Positions 53,059 to 60,662 of a stretch of 64,000 bases of DNA are shown here, piece by piece. Numbering within the stretch: position 1 is the stretch's first letter; each line of letters begins with the position of its first letter. The notes below the pieces were generated by a model. That model ran no database searches. It saw nothing but the letters and a program-made list of their open reading frames with translations, and was not told the DNA's origin. The translations under genes and the position numbers were made by a program. This DNA comes from RYN-230 sp963717125. Lineage in GTDB: Bacteria > Actinomycetota > Actinomycetes > Streptosporangiales > Streptosporangiaceae. Location of the stretch: contig CAVQVG010000008.1 in NCBI GenBank assembly GCA_963717125.1, positions 62,001 through 126,000 on the forward strand, given 5' to 3'.

Positions 53059-54099
53059 ATGAAGCCTCGCCGCGATGGCACTGTTGCGGTACCGCCGGGT
53101 GATCAGCGGCCGGAACCACCGGAAAACGTTCCGCAGCACATGGTGGAGGAATTGGTGGCGGCCGCCACAATGGCGCCCTCGATGCACAATACGCAGCCGT
53201 GGCGATTCCACTACCAGCCGGCCAGCCAGACAGTTGAGCTGTATGCCGACCCGGCCCGGATGTTGCGATTTGGTGATCCGGACGGGCGCGCACTGCATAT
53301 CGCCTGCGGCGCTGCGCTGCTCAATCTCCGGCTGGCCGCGGTGGTGGCTGGCCGCCAGCCGCTGGTCCGGTTGATCCCGACCGTTACGGAACGGCTGCTG
53401 CTGGCGACGGTGCGGCTCGGTGGTCCGTGCCAGCCGCAGCCCGATGAGATCGAGTTGCGCAAGGCTATTCCCGCACGCCGCACCAACCGGTCCCCGTTCA
53501 GCGGCCGCCCGGTGCCGCCGGGCATCCTGGCTGAGCTGGCGGACGCGGCCCGGCGAGAGGGTGCCGTGCTGCACTTCCCGGACCATCAGGAGGCCATCCG
53601 GCTGCTGGAACTCGCCCGGGACTCCGAGCGTCAGTTGCTGAGCAACCGTGGCTATCGCGCCGAGCTGGCCCGCTGGGCGGGAGGAGTCCGGGACCGGGAG
53701 GGCATCCCCGATGCGGCCCTGGCCCCGCACGACCCCGGCGGCCGGGCTCCGGTGCGCGACTTCGCGGCCGCCCAGCCCGGGCCGGTTCACTATGCCTGGT
53801 TCGAGGAACGTCCCCAGCTGGCCGTGCTGTCCACGCCGTCCAGCAGCTGGTCGGACTGGCTACGCGCCGGGCAGGCGCTGCAGCGTGTCCTGCTGACGGC
53901 AACGCTCCGCGGCATCGCGGCCAGCCCGCTCACCCCGCCGCTGGAGACGCCCGATGCCTGGCTGGTCCGCGATCCGCGGTCCAGTTTCGAATACCCGCAG
54001 ATGATCCTGCGATTCGGCTACGGCGTGCCGGTCCCGCACACCCCGCGTCGGCCCGTTTCCGAGGTGCTGGACATCACCCACACTCTGGGCACGGACTGA
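53059..54099 (+). CDS. Acg-like nitroreductase-fold FMN protein
   Basis: 346 residues from ATG 53059 with GGAGGGGAGG upstream. The pattern VEELVAAATMAPSMHNTQPW RF, LRFGDPDGRALHIACGAAL, RRTNRSPFSGRPVPPG and the C-terminal LVRDPRSSFEYPQMILRFGY is that of the Acg family, a nitroreductase fold that binds FMN but appears to store it rather than reduce substrates. In mycobacteria acg is strongly induced in hypoxia by DosR. It lies 14 bp upstream of a PPOX-fold protein. Confidence 0.85.
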   Translation: MKPRRDGTVAVPPGDQRPEPPENVPQHMVEELVAAATMAPSMHNTQPWRFHYQPASQTVELYADPARMLRFGDPDGRALHIACGAALLNLRLAAVVAGRQPLVRLIPTVTERLLLATVRLGGPCQPQPDEIELRKAIPARRTNRSPFSGRPVPPGILAELADAARREGAVLHFPDHQEAIRLLELARDSERQLLSNRGYRAELARWAGGVRDREGIPDAALAPHDPGGRAPVRDFAAAQPGPVHYAWFEERPQLAVLSTPSSSWSDWLRAGQALQRVLLTATLRGIAASPLTPPLETPDAWLVRDPRSSFEYPQMILRFGYGVPVPHTPRRPVSEVLDITHTLGTD

Positions 54100-54113
54100 A
54101 AAAGGAGAATGAC

Positions 54114-54575
54114 GTGGCACACGAGACTGATACCCACGGCCCAGCTGCTACGGACACGCGGTCCCTGGATGAGTCGGAATGCCTGCGGCTGATCGCTGCG
54201 GGCGGGGTGGGACGGATCGGGTATTCAGGCCGGTTCGGGCCCACCATTCTGCCGGTCAATTTCGCGCTGCATGAGCAGACGATCGTGTTCCGGACCGGGC
54301 AGCACAGCCCGATGGAAGAGGATCTGCGAACCGGGATAGCGGATGCGGAGTACAAGGTGGCATTCGAGGTCGATGAGATCAGCCCGGCCACGAAGGAAGG
54401 ATGGAGCATCCTCATCCAGGGGTCCGCGCACCACGTTGACTCGGCAGCCGAACTCGCCGATGTGCGGCAATCGGGCGTCCAGGCCTGGCCGGGCGGCGAG
54501 AAGGAACTGTTCATCCGCATCATCCCAGCCCGCATCACGGGCCGACGCATCCGGCGGGGGAACGCGGCTCGCTGA
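54114..54575 (+). CDS. Pyridoxamine-5'-phosphate-oxidase-fold flavoprotein
   Basis: 153 residues from a GTG with AAGGAG upstream. The split-barrel PPOX fold is visible in LDESECLRLIAAGGVGRIGY, ILPVNFALHEQTIVFRTGQH, AFEVDEISPATKEGWSILI and the final RIIPARITGRRI. Many members bind F420 or FMN; here the spacing suggests FMN. Co-directional with the Acg-like gene 14 bp upstream, as in hypoxia-induced clusters of actinobacteria. Confidence 0.85.
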   Translation: MAHETDTHGPAATDTRSLDESECLRLIAAGGVGRIGYSGRFGPTILPVNFALHEQTIVFRTGQHSPMEEDLRTGIADAEYKVAFEVDEISPATKEGWSILIQGSAHHVDSAAELADVRQSGVQAWPGGEKELFIRIIPARITGRRIRRGNAAR

Positions 54576-54655
54576 CAGGAACGTCTTCCGGTCCGAACGA
54601 GCTCTGACCTGGGCTATGAAAATGCACGGTTTCCCGGCCCGCCAACTCAACGGGC

Positions 54656-54687
54656 CCGGCCCGCCTGCGCTGCAGGGCGGGCCGGGG
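54656..54687. terminator. Bidirectional terminator between convergent genes
   Basis: CCCGGCCCGCC (54656-54666) pairs perfectly with GGCGGGCCGGG (54677-54687) around a 10-nt loop, between the flavoprotein stop and the alcohol dehydrogenase stop, which face each other. Confidence 0.7.
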
Positions 54688-54698
54688 TCAGCTGATGG

Positions 54699-55709
54699 CT
54701 AAGGCTGGAGGACGATCCGCGCCTTAGCCTGGCCGTGCAGGACCTCGTCGATGGCCTCGTTCACCGCGGCGAGTGGCCGGGTGTCGGCCACCACTCGGGT
54801 GCGGCCCGCGCGGTGCAGGGCGAACACGGTGGCCAGGTCGGCCCGGGTGCCTACGATCGACCCGATCACCGACGTGCCGTTCAGCACGGTGTCGAAGACC
54901 GGGATCCGCAGGGTGCCCGCGGCGGGGAGCGCCACCAGCACCAGACGGCCCCCGCGGCGCAGGCCAGCGTACGCAGTGGCGAACGACTGCTCGTCCACCG
55001 CCAGCCCGACTGCCACACTGGCTCCACCATGTGCTTGCAGGACCTTGGCCGGATCGTCCCTCCGCGCATCGATGACCAAATCGGCCCCGAGATCCTTGGC
55101 CAACTGGAGCTTGTCGTCGGTGATGTCGATCGCGGCCACCGTGCCGCCGAAGATCTTGGCGTATTGCAGGGCCAGGTGGCCAAGCCCGCCGATCCCGGAG
55201 ATGGCCACCAGGTCACCTGGGCGCACGTTGCCGACCTTCACGGCTTTGTAAGTGGTGACGCCCGCGCAGGTCAGCGGGGCAGCATCGACCGGGTCGATGC
55301 CCTCGGGCACGGCGGCGGCGAACGTAGCGTCGGCGCTGAAGTACTCCGCAAAGCAGCCGTCCACCGAGTAACCGGTGTTCTGCTGCTTGACGCAGAGGGT
55401 CTCCCAGCCGGTGAGACAGTGCTCGCAGGTACCGCACGCGTAGCCGAGCCAGGGAACTGCTACCCGCTGGCCTACCTCCGGGCTGGTCACGCCAGCGCCG
55501 ACCGCGTGCACGATGCCGACACCTTCGTGGCCGGGCACGAACGGCGGGGTTGGCTTGACCGGCCAGTCGCCGTGTACCGCGTGGATGTCGGTGTGGCACA
55601 GGCCAGATGCCTCCATCCTGATCACCACTTGACCGGGGCCGGGTTGGGGAATGGGCCGGTCCTCGAGCACTAGGGGCTGTCCGAATTCACGGATGACAGC
55701 GGATTTCAT
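54699..55709 (-). CDS. adhP: Zinc-dependent alcohol dehydrogenase (AdhP type)
   Basis: 336 residues. Catalytic zinc ligands are Cys in GLCHTDIH and His in PGHEGVG; the structural zinc site is CGTCEHCLTGWETLC. The Rossmann motif GIGGLGHLALQ and the acidic AIDITDDKL select NAD(H). AdhP-type enzymes interconvert ethanol and acetaldehyde. It lies 32 bp downstream of the cytochrome-b gene on the same strand, so is probably in one operon, coupling fermentation with that membrane protein. Confidence 0.92.
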   Translation of the reverse strand: MKSAVIREFGQPLVLEDRPIPQPGPGQVVIRMEASGLCHTDIHAVHGDWPVKPTPPFVPGHEGVGIVHAVGAGVTSPEVGQRVAVPWLGYACGTCEHCLTGWETLCVKQQNTGYSVDGCFAEYFSADATFAAAVPEGIDPVDAAPLTCAGVTTYKAVKVGNVRPGDLVAISGIGGLGHLALQYAKIFGGTVAAIDITDDKLQLAKDLGADLVIDARRDDPAKVLQAHGGASVAVGLAVDEQSFATAYAGLRRGGRLVLVALPAAGTLRIPVFDTVLNGTSVIGSIVGTRADLATVFALHRAGRTRVVADTRPLAAVNEAIDEVLHGQAKARIVLQP

Positions 55710-55741
55710 GATTGGTTTTCCTTTCCAGAGGTGCCGGCTGG

Positions 55742-57601
55742 CTATGGAGTGCCGGCCGTCGCGGTGTCCACCGGCCCGGACGTGCCGGCTGCGGGCGGCG
55801 TCTCATCGCCCGACGGCTCTTTCCAGTCGCGCCAGATCAGCCGGTGCACCGGGATCAGCCGCGGGATGTCCCGCAGGCCGGGGATGACCGGCACCAGCAG
55901 CAGCAGGATCGTCGCCAGGCCGGTCATGTAGATGGCGATCAGGTCGGCGTTGGGGGAGTTGCCCCAGCTGGTCTGGTACCACAGCGTGTAGAGCCACAGC
56001 CAGGGCTGGCCGGGGTAGCTGCCGGTCTCGTTCATCACGCCCCACTGGTCGCCGCCCAGGTGCATGGCCTCGGCCTGGTTGGCGAAGTAGGAGCCGTCGT
56101 TGACGAACATCAGCGGCAGGGTGTAGTTGGTGCCGTAGAAGGCATTCTTCGCGAGGAGGTCGGCGTCCAGCGCGCCGCTGCGCGCCATGGTCAGTTCGTT
56201 GGCGAGCATGACCGGGACCGGCCCGTCAGCCGCGGGCGGGACCACCGGCACGCCGCCCGGGAACTTCACCTTGGTGACCGCGTTGGCGTAGGCGTTGGCC
56301 CACTTGAGCTGCTGGGCCGCGGGTGCGGCGCGGTAGGTGGCCAGCGCGGCGGCCAGCCTCGGGTTGCCCGCCACGGCCGCGTTCAGCGGCGAGAGCACGA
56401 AGTCCCGCGCCGCGTTGATCGGCTGGGTCACCCCGAGGATGTTCGCCGGGGCGAAAAGGATCTTCTGGGGGGTCCCGTTCGTGTTGTACGGCGGGCCGTA
56501 GGTGGCCGTCAGGCTGGTGCCGTTGAGCTCGGTTGACGCGGTGGCCAGGAAGTCGGCGGGCGCCACCCTCGCCCAGGTCTGCACGGACAGCTCCGGGACG
56601 TTGGGTGAGGAGAGCAGGGCGGCCAGGCCGAACGTCAGCGCCAGGATGATCACACCGGCGATCGTGCCTTCCTTGAGGATGTCGTAGCGGCGGGTCGCAC
56701 CGCGCCACGGCGCGGCGTCCGCGGTGGCCAGCGCGCGGCGGCGCTGCCGGGCGGTGCCCCGGCCGGGCAGCTTGACTTGCTCAGGCAGCGGATGCGAGAC
56801 CCCGCGCACCCGGACCAGCAAGATGTGCGCCCCGATGATGGCGGTCAGCACGATGGGCACCAGCACGATGTGCCACATCAGCATCTGGCCGAAGTTCATC
56901 GCATTCCAGATCGCGCCGATCCCGACCGCGTTGAAGGCGTCCTTGCCGCTGGTGGAGATCCACTGCGAGTCGAAGTTCTGCTGCGACAGGTACCCGGTGA
57001 AGCACTCCACGACTGACGCGACGAACGCGACCACGCCGGTGGTCCAGGTCCAGGCCCGCTTGCCGCGCCAGGCCGCCATCCAGAACTTGCCCCACAGGTG
57101 GATGACCAGCAGAGCCATGAACAGCTCGACGCTCCACAGGTGCAGGCTGTTGCAGAAGTGACCGACCGGGTTGTAGCGCCACCAGTCCGGACCACCAAGG
57201 GCCAGCGCGAAGCCGGAGACCACGGCCACCCCGAACGCGGCCAGGCTGCCCACCCCGAACACGTAGACCCAGGACCGCACGTACGCGGGCTGCCGGTCCG
57301 GCAGCAGCTTGCCCGGCGGCAGGATCCGGGTGGCGAACCGCCGGGCCTTGTTCGTCCACATGTCCCGGTCCTCGTCCTCGCCGTCGTAAGCGCGGCTGCC
57401 GGCGGGACCCGGTGGCTCAGCAGCGGGAGGGTATGTGCGGCCCTTGGGGAACGGCAGGATCAGGGCGAGGCCGAAGATCACCACCATGACCGCGATAAGC
57501 GCCAGGTTGGCCAGCGAGACGGCGAAGACCGACCAGTGCAGGTACGTTCCGGGCTGATCCAGGTTAATAACTCCGGAAGCTATGTCAGTGGGCGGTTGCA
57601 T
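55742..57601 (-). CDS. Cytochrome b-type membrane protein with large C-terminal extracytoplasmic domain
   Basis: 619 residues. The cytochrome-b core carries two bis-His heme sites, His154/His168 (LHLWSVELFMALLVIH) and His244/His259 (WHIVLVPIVLTAIIGAH), with spacings typical of b-type quinol enzymes. One TM helix (LIAVMVVIFGLALILPF) lies before it. From ~320 a TM is followed by a ~230-residue soluble domain (FLATASTELNGTSL.., LLAKNAFYGTNYTLPLMFVN) and a last TM (LIAIYMTGLATILLLLVPVI). No Rieske or cytochrome c1 gene is present. A DosR-like box lies upstream. Confidence 0.82.
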   Translation of the reverse strand: MQPPTDIASGVINLDQPGTYLHWSVFAVSLANLALIAVMVVIFGLALILPFPKGRTYPPAAEPPGPAGSRAYDGEDEDRDMWTNKARRFATRILPPGKLLPDRQPAYVRSWVYVFGVGSLAAFGVAVVSGFALALGGPDWWRYNPVGHFCNSLHLWSVELFMALLVIHLWGKFWMAAWRGKRAWTWTTGVVAFVASVVECFTGYLSQQNFDSQWISTSGKDAFNAVGIGAIWNAMNFGQMLMWHIVLVPIVLTAIIGAHILLVRVRGVSHPLPEQVKLPGRGTARQRRRALATADAAPWRGATRRYDILKEGTIAGVIILALTFGLAALLSSPNVPELSVQTWARVAPADFLATASTELNGTSLTATYGPPYNTNGTPQKILFAPANILGVTQPINAARDFVLSPLNAAVAGNPRLAAALATYRAAPAAQQLKWANAYANAVTKVKFPGGVPVVPPAADGPVPVMLANELTMARSGALDADLLAKNAFYGTNYTLPLMFVNDGSYFANQAEAMHLGGDQWGVMNETGSYPGQPWLWLYTLWYQTSWGNSPNADLIAIYMTGLATILLLLVPVIPGLRDIPRLIPVHRLIWRDWKEPSGDETPPAAGTSGPVDTATAGTP

Positions 57602-57692
57602 CGGGGTCTCCTAATGGCGCGCAGAACGAGTACAGCTCAACAATGTCCGGTAGCGGGTAAGCCCGGGCAGAGATATCAGTCACCTGGTGACG

Positions 57693-57706
57693 GTGACCTT
57701 GGTCCC
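57693..57706 (-). promoter_or_regulatory. DosR-like box upstream of the cytochrome-b operon
   Basis: GTGACCTTGGTCCC matches the GGGAC-N4-GTCCC core at 9 of 10 positions and lies 92 bp upstream of the cytochrome-b start codon. The site shares its GTGAC left half with the box at 52905. Confidence 0.4.
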
Positions 57707-57820
57707 GTGCCGGTTAAGAACTGGTTAAGACGGGGCGGCTCCTGGCTTGGATCAGGCAGCTGGACATGCCTCTGGCCGGCCGGGCTGGTCCCCGGTCGGC
57801 CGGATGAGGTGGGGCCGCGG

Positions 57821-58411
57821 TCAGGCAGCGACCGGGCTGGGGTGCACCGACTTGCCGAACACTTCGGACTCGGCGGTGACGTGGCGGCCGTGGATCAGGC
57901 CCGTGATGGACAGGATGAGCATCAGGCCCGCGCCGATGAACGAGGCGATCGCGGCGTATAGCGCGATCTGGCCGAACTGCCAGAACCCGTAGGCCTCCAG
58001 CAGCATCGAGCGCAGCGTGGTGCCGCGGAACACGGTCTGCACCAGGCCGGCCAGCGCGGTGTTCTTGGGCTGGGCCAGGGACTGCGCGGACAGCTGCGAG
58101 TAGGTCTTGCCGTGGCCCATCTCGGCCAGGTGGACGGCGATGAAGTGGTCGGCGTAGGTCTTGGCCTGCGCGCCGGTGGTCAGGGCCTGGCCCGCGTAGG
58201 CGCCCATGGCCGTCTGGTCGGCGGCGGGCAGGGCCTTGAACTCGGGGTTGCTCTTGGTGGGGAAGACGATCTTCTGGGCGATGAGCTGGTCGTGCACCTG
58301 GCTGTTGGCGAAGGAGTATCCCCACATCAGCAACCCGCCCGCGACGAGCAGCACAGCTGCGAGGACCAGCCCGCCGGTGCTGACCAGTAGATCAAAAGTC
58401 TTGCGCCGCAT
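57821..58411 (-). CDS. Membrane protein of unknown function linked to cytochrome b
   Basis: 196 residues from the ATG at 58411 with AAGGAGG upstream. An N-terminal TM (TGGLVLAAVLLVAGGLLMWG) and a C-terminal TM (ALYAAIASFIGAGLMLILSI) flank a ~110-residue region rich in His, Gln and Ala (ADHFIAVHLAEMGHGKTYSQ..QTVFRGTTLRSMLLEAYGFW). The conserved histidines could hold a heme or metal, but no CxxCH motif is present. It is 219 bp upstream of the cytochrome-b gene in the same direction and may be its accessory subunit. Confidence 0.75.
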   Translation of the reverse strand: MRRKTFDLLVSTGGLVLAAVLLVAGGLLMWGYSFANSQVHDQLIAQKIVFPTKSNPEFKALPAADQTAMGAYAGQALTTGAQAKTYADHFIAVHLAEMGHGKTYSQLSAQSLAQPKNTALAGLVQTVFRGTTLRSMLLEAYGFWQFGQIALYAAIASFIGAGLMLILSITGLIHGRHVTAESEVFGKSVHPSPVAA

Positions 58412-58522
58412 TGCAGTGCCTCCTTCTTGAGGCCGGGCCAATGGCACGGCCATTCAGTTCTGCCATATACAGCTTGCGATTGTTCCGGCACGGCAGGCAG
58501 GGTCGCGTGGCCTGGCCAGGGT

Positions 58523-58605
58523 GGGACTTCAGTCACTGCTGTGATGGGCCTTGGTCTGGCCGCTGAATTGTCCGTGCCCCTCTGGGGTCCTGGGACCCAC
58601 GTCCG
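58523..58605. promoter_or_regulatory. Two DosR-like boxes in a divergent promoter region
   Basis: GGGACTTCAGTCAC (58523-58536) is a good match to the DosR core. GGGACCCACGTCCG (58592-58605) is weaker. They lie between the unknown membrane gene (minus) and the 33-residue peptide gene (plus) and could serve both. Confidence 0.4.
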
Positions 58606-58678
58606 GTGGACCTTAGCCCCTATCCGTATCTTCGGGCCGAAACAACCCTGGCAACTACATGAGAAGGGAGACCGAACA

Positions 58679-58780
58679 ATGAAGCGCATCGCATGGGCAG
58701 CGCTGGCTGCCACCACATTCCTGGCCCTGCTCGCGGGGAAGGAGGACATCCGCCGGTTCTACCGCATGTACAGCATGTGA
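58679..58780 (+). CDS. DUF6893-like small membrane peptide (33 residues)
   Basis: ATG 58679 with an AAGGGAG site 9 nt upstream encodes MKRIAWAALAATTFLALLAG followed by a basic KEDIRRFYRMYSM tail. The pattern (Met-Lys-Arg, one short TM, then a positively charged end with Ser/Met) is that of the ~30-residue DUF6893 proteins annotated in actinobacteria. The strong ribosome site and the nearby DosR-like boxes suggest a small hypoxia-induced membrane peptide. Confidence 0.6.
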   Translation: MKRIAWAALAATTFLALLAGKEDIRRFYRMYSM

Positions 58781-58804
58781 ACGGATCAAAGAGGGAGCCG
58801 GGCT

Positions 58805-58888
58805 ATGCGAGTGCTCGTGGTCGAGGATGAATCCTGGATGTCCCGCGTTAGCCGCCGCGGGCCTGCCGCTGGCGGGAGCAGGCCATGA
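58805..58888 (+). pseudogene. Possible response-regulator start remnant
   Basis: An ATG opens a 27-codon frame beginning MRVLVVEDE, the exact beginning of many OmpR-type response regulators, but the rest is unrelated and a stop follows at 58886. It is probably a gene fragment. Confidence 0.3.
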
Positions 58889-59182
58889 CCGACCTAACCC
58901 GGCTACCCGACCTGGGCATGACGCGGCCCGGCCCGGCCCGGGCCGGGCCGGGCCGGGCCGGTGCGCACCCGGCGGCCGGTCTATCTGGGCCTGTTGCCGC
59001 CGTGCAACGCTGGCTGCCCGGCCGGGGAGAACATCCAGGCCTGGCTGGCGCTGATCCAGGCGGGCCGTGCTGAGCAGGCCTGGCGTCAGCTGGTCGTGGA
59101 CAAGCCGCTGCCCGCCATCCACGGCCGCGTCTGCTACCAGCCGTGCAAGACCGCCTGCAACCGCGCCCGCGCCCCAGGGTAG
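58885..59182 (+). pseudogene. GltD-like NAD(P)-binding protein, N-terminal fragment
   Basis: After a start in another frame (MTDLTRLPDLG) and a pure GGGCC-repeat at about 58925-58960 that shifts the frame, the sequence reads RRPVYLGLLPPCNAGCPAGE followed by NIQAWLALIQAGRAEQAWRQ, HGRVCYQPCKTACN. These are the [4Fe-4S] cysteines of glutamate-synthase-small-subunit-like proteins. The frame then stops at 59182; the FAD and NAD domains are missing. The intact partner gene in such operons is the dihydroorotate-dehydrogenase-like protein that follows. Confidence 0.65.
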
Positions 59183-59194
59183 TGGGGGTTACCC

Positions 59195-60199
59195 ATGGAT
59201 CTTTCCTGCCAGTATCTGGGCCTGGAACTGCGCAACCCACTGGTCGCGTCGGCGTCGCCGATAGCCGGCGGTCTCGAGGGAGTGACGCGGCTGGCGCACG
59301 CCGGGCTGGCCGCCGTCGTGCTGCCGTCGCTGTTCGAGGAGGAAGTGCGCCGCGAGGCGGCGCTGGACGCCGCCGCCTTGGCCGCGGGCAGCGACAGCTT
59401 CGCCGAATCGCTATCCTACTTCCCGCACGTCGGCAGCTTGGAGCCGCACCCGCGCCGCTACCTGAGCCTGGTCGAGCGGGCCGTCTCCGCGGTGGACGTT
59501 CCGGTCATCGCCAGCCTCAACTGCGTCACCGCCACCGGGTGGAATAGCTATGCGAGCCAGCTGGAGCAGGCGGGTGCGGCCGCCATCGAGCTGAACATCT
59601 ATGACCTGCCAACTGACCCGGCGATCTCTGGGCGTGAGGTGGAAGACCAGCACATCGAGATACTGGCCGCGGTCAAGGCCGCGGTCAGCATCCCGGTCGC
59701 GGTGAAGCTGAGTCCGTACTACAGCGCGATGGGCGACATGGCCCTGCGTTTCGACCGGGCAGGTGCGGACGGCCTGGTGCTGTTCAACCGGTTCCTGCAC
59801 CCGGACATCGATCCGGAACGGCTGACCACGACGACCGGCTTCGGGCTGTCCAGCCCAGCCGACGGACGGCTGCCCCGGGCCTGGATCGCCCACCTGGCCG
59901 GCCGGGTCAAGGCGTCGCTGGCCGCCAGCGGTGGCGTGGAGGACTCCGCGGATGTCGCGGCCTACCTGCTGGCCGGCGCGGACGTGGTGATGACCACGTC
60001 GGCCTTGCTGCGGCACCGGGCAGAGCACGCCATGGTGCTGCTCGGCGGGCTGACCGACTGGATGACCAGGAACGGGTTCACCTGCCTGGCCGAGCCCCGC
60101 GGCCTGCTGGCCAGCTCCGGCCCGGTCGCGGCCGCCCAGGAACGGGCCCGGTACGCCAGGTCGCTGCGAGCCGCCGACCGCGGCGAGCGATTGACCTGA
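59195..60199 (+). CDS. Dihydroorotate dehydrogenase-like protein
   Basis: 334 residues. The TIM barrel with FMN phosphate motif (YLGLELRNPLVASASPIAGG.., VIASLNCVTATGWNSYASQL, IELNIYDLP, AVKLSPYYS, ASGGVEDSADVAAYLLAGAD) belongs to the PyrD-like group found in operons with GltD-like proteins and 2-oxoacid:ferredoxin oxidoreductases, not to pyrimidine synthesis. Here the redox partners are missing or broken, so its electron donor is unclear. Confidence 0.88.
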   Translation: MDLSCQYLGLELRNPLVASASPIAGGLEGVTRLAHAGLAAVVLPSLFEEEVRREAALDAAALAAGSDSFAESLSYFPHVGSLEPHPRRYLSLVERAVSAVDVPVIASLNCVTATGWNSYASQLEQAGAAAIELNIYDLPTDPAISGREVEDQHIEILAAVKAAVSIPVAVKLSPYYSAMGDMALRFDRAGADGLVLFNRFLHPDIDPERLTTTTGFGLSSPADGRLPRAWIAHLAGRVKASLAASGGVEDSADVAAYLLAGADVVMTTSALLRHRAEHAMVLLGGLTDWMTRNGFTCLAEPRGLLASSGPVAAAQERARYARSLRAADRGERLT

Positions 60200-60394
60200 T
60201 GCCGCCCCGGTGTCCAGTCCGGCCTGAGCACGATGAGGAGCGGAAGGGAATCGGTCAACGCGCCCCGAGGACCTTCGGCCTGTCCCGGGCGGGCAGAGCC
60301 TGCTCCTGGGGCCCAGGCGGCGGTGCCGAACGTCCCGTTCATCTGGGTCAGTCAGCCGGTGCCCTAGCGGCCGGTCCCGGCCCATGCTGGAGCT

Positions 60395-60619
60395 ATGAGG
60401 GCGAAGGTTGGTGACCTGCTCGTCGTACCCGGCCCGGAAAGCCGGGCCGGCCGGGTTATCCGCGTCCTTGGCCAGGACGGAGCCCCACCGTATGTGATCA
60501 AATGGCAAAAGGATGGTCACGTCGCCATGGTGACTCCCGGGCCCTACTCCCGGATCGTGCCAGCGGGCACGAACGGCGTCCCGGGTGATGTGGCTGGGGG
60601 TGGCCGGGCTGACCCATGA
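60395..60619 (+). CDS. DUF1918-domain protein
   Basis: 74 residues with ATG start and GGAG upstream. The ~55-residue DUF1918 barrel is recognisable (AKVGDLLVVPGPESRAGRVI.., PYVIKWQKDGHVAMVTPGPY). Function unknown; in actinobacteria DUF1918 genes often lie among stress- and hypoxia-related genes, as here just upstream of a DosS-like kinase. Confidence 0.88.
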   Translation: MRAKVGDLLVVPGPESRAGRVIRVLGQDGAPPYVIKWQKDGHVAMVTPGPYSRIVPAGTNGVPGDVAGGGRADP

Positions 60620-60662
60620 TCGCGACCGCGTCCACCAGGGCTCCTGGAGGGAGGGTGCCCGC

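Noticed and set aside
58925..58962. GGGCC tandem repeat considered as regulatory or structural element
   Set aside because: Short simple repeat inside a broken gene; most easily explained by slippage.
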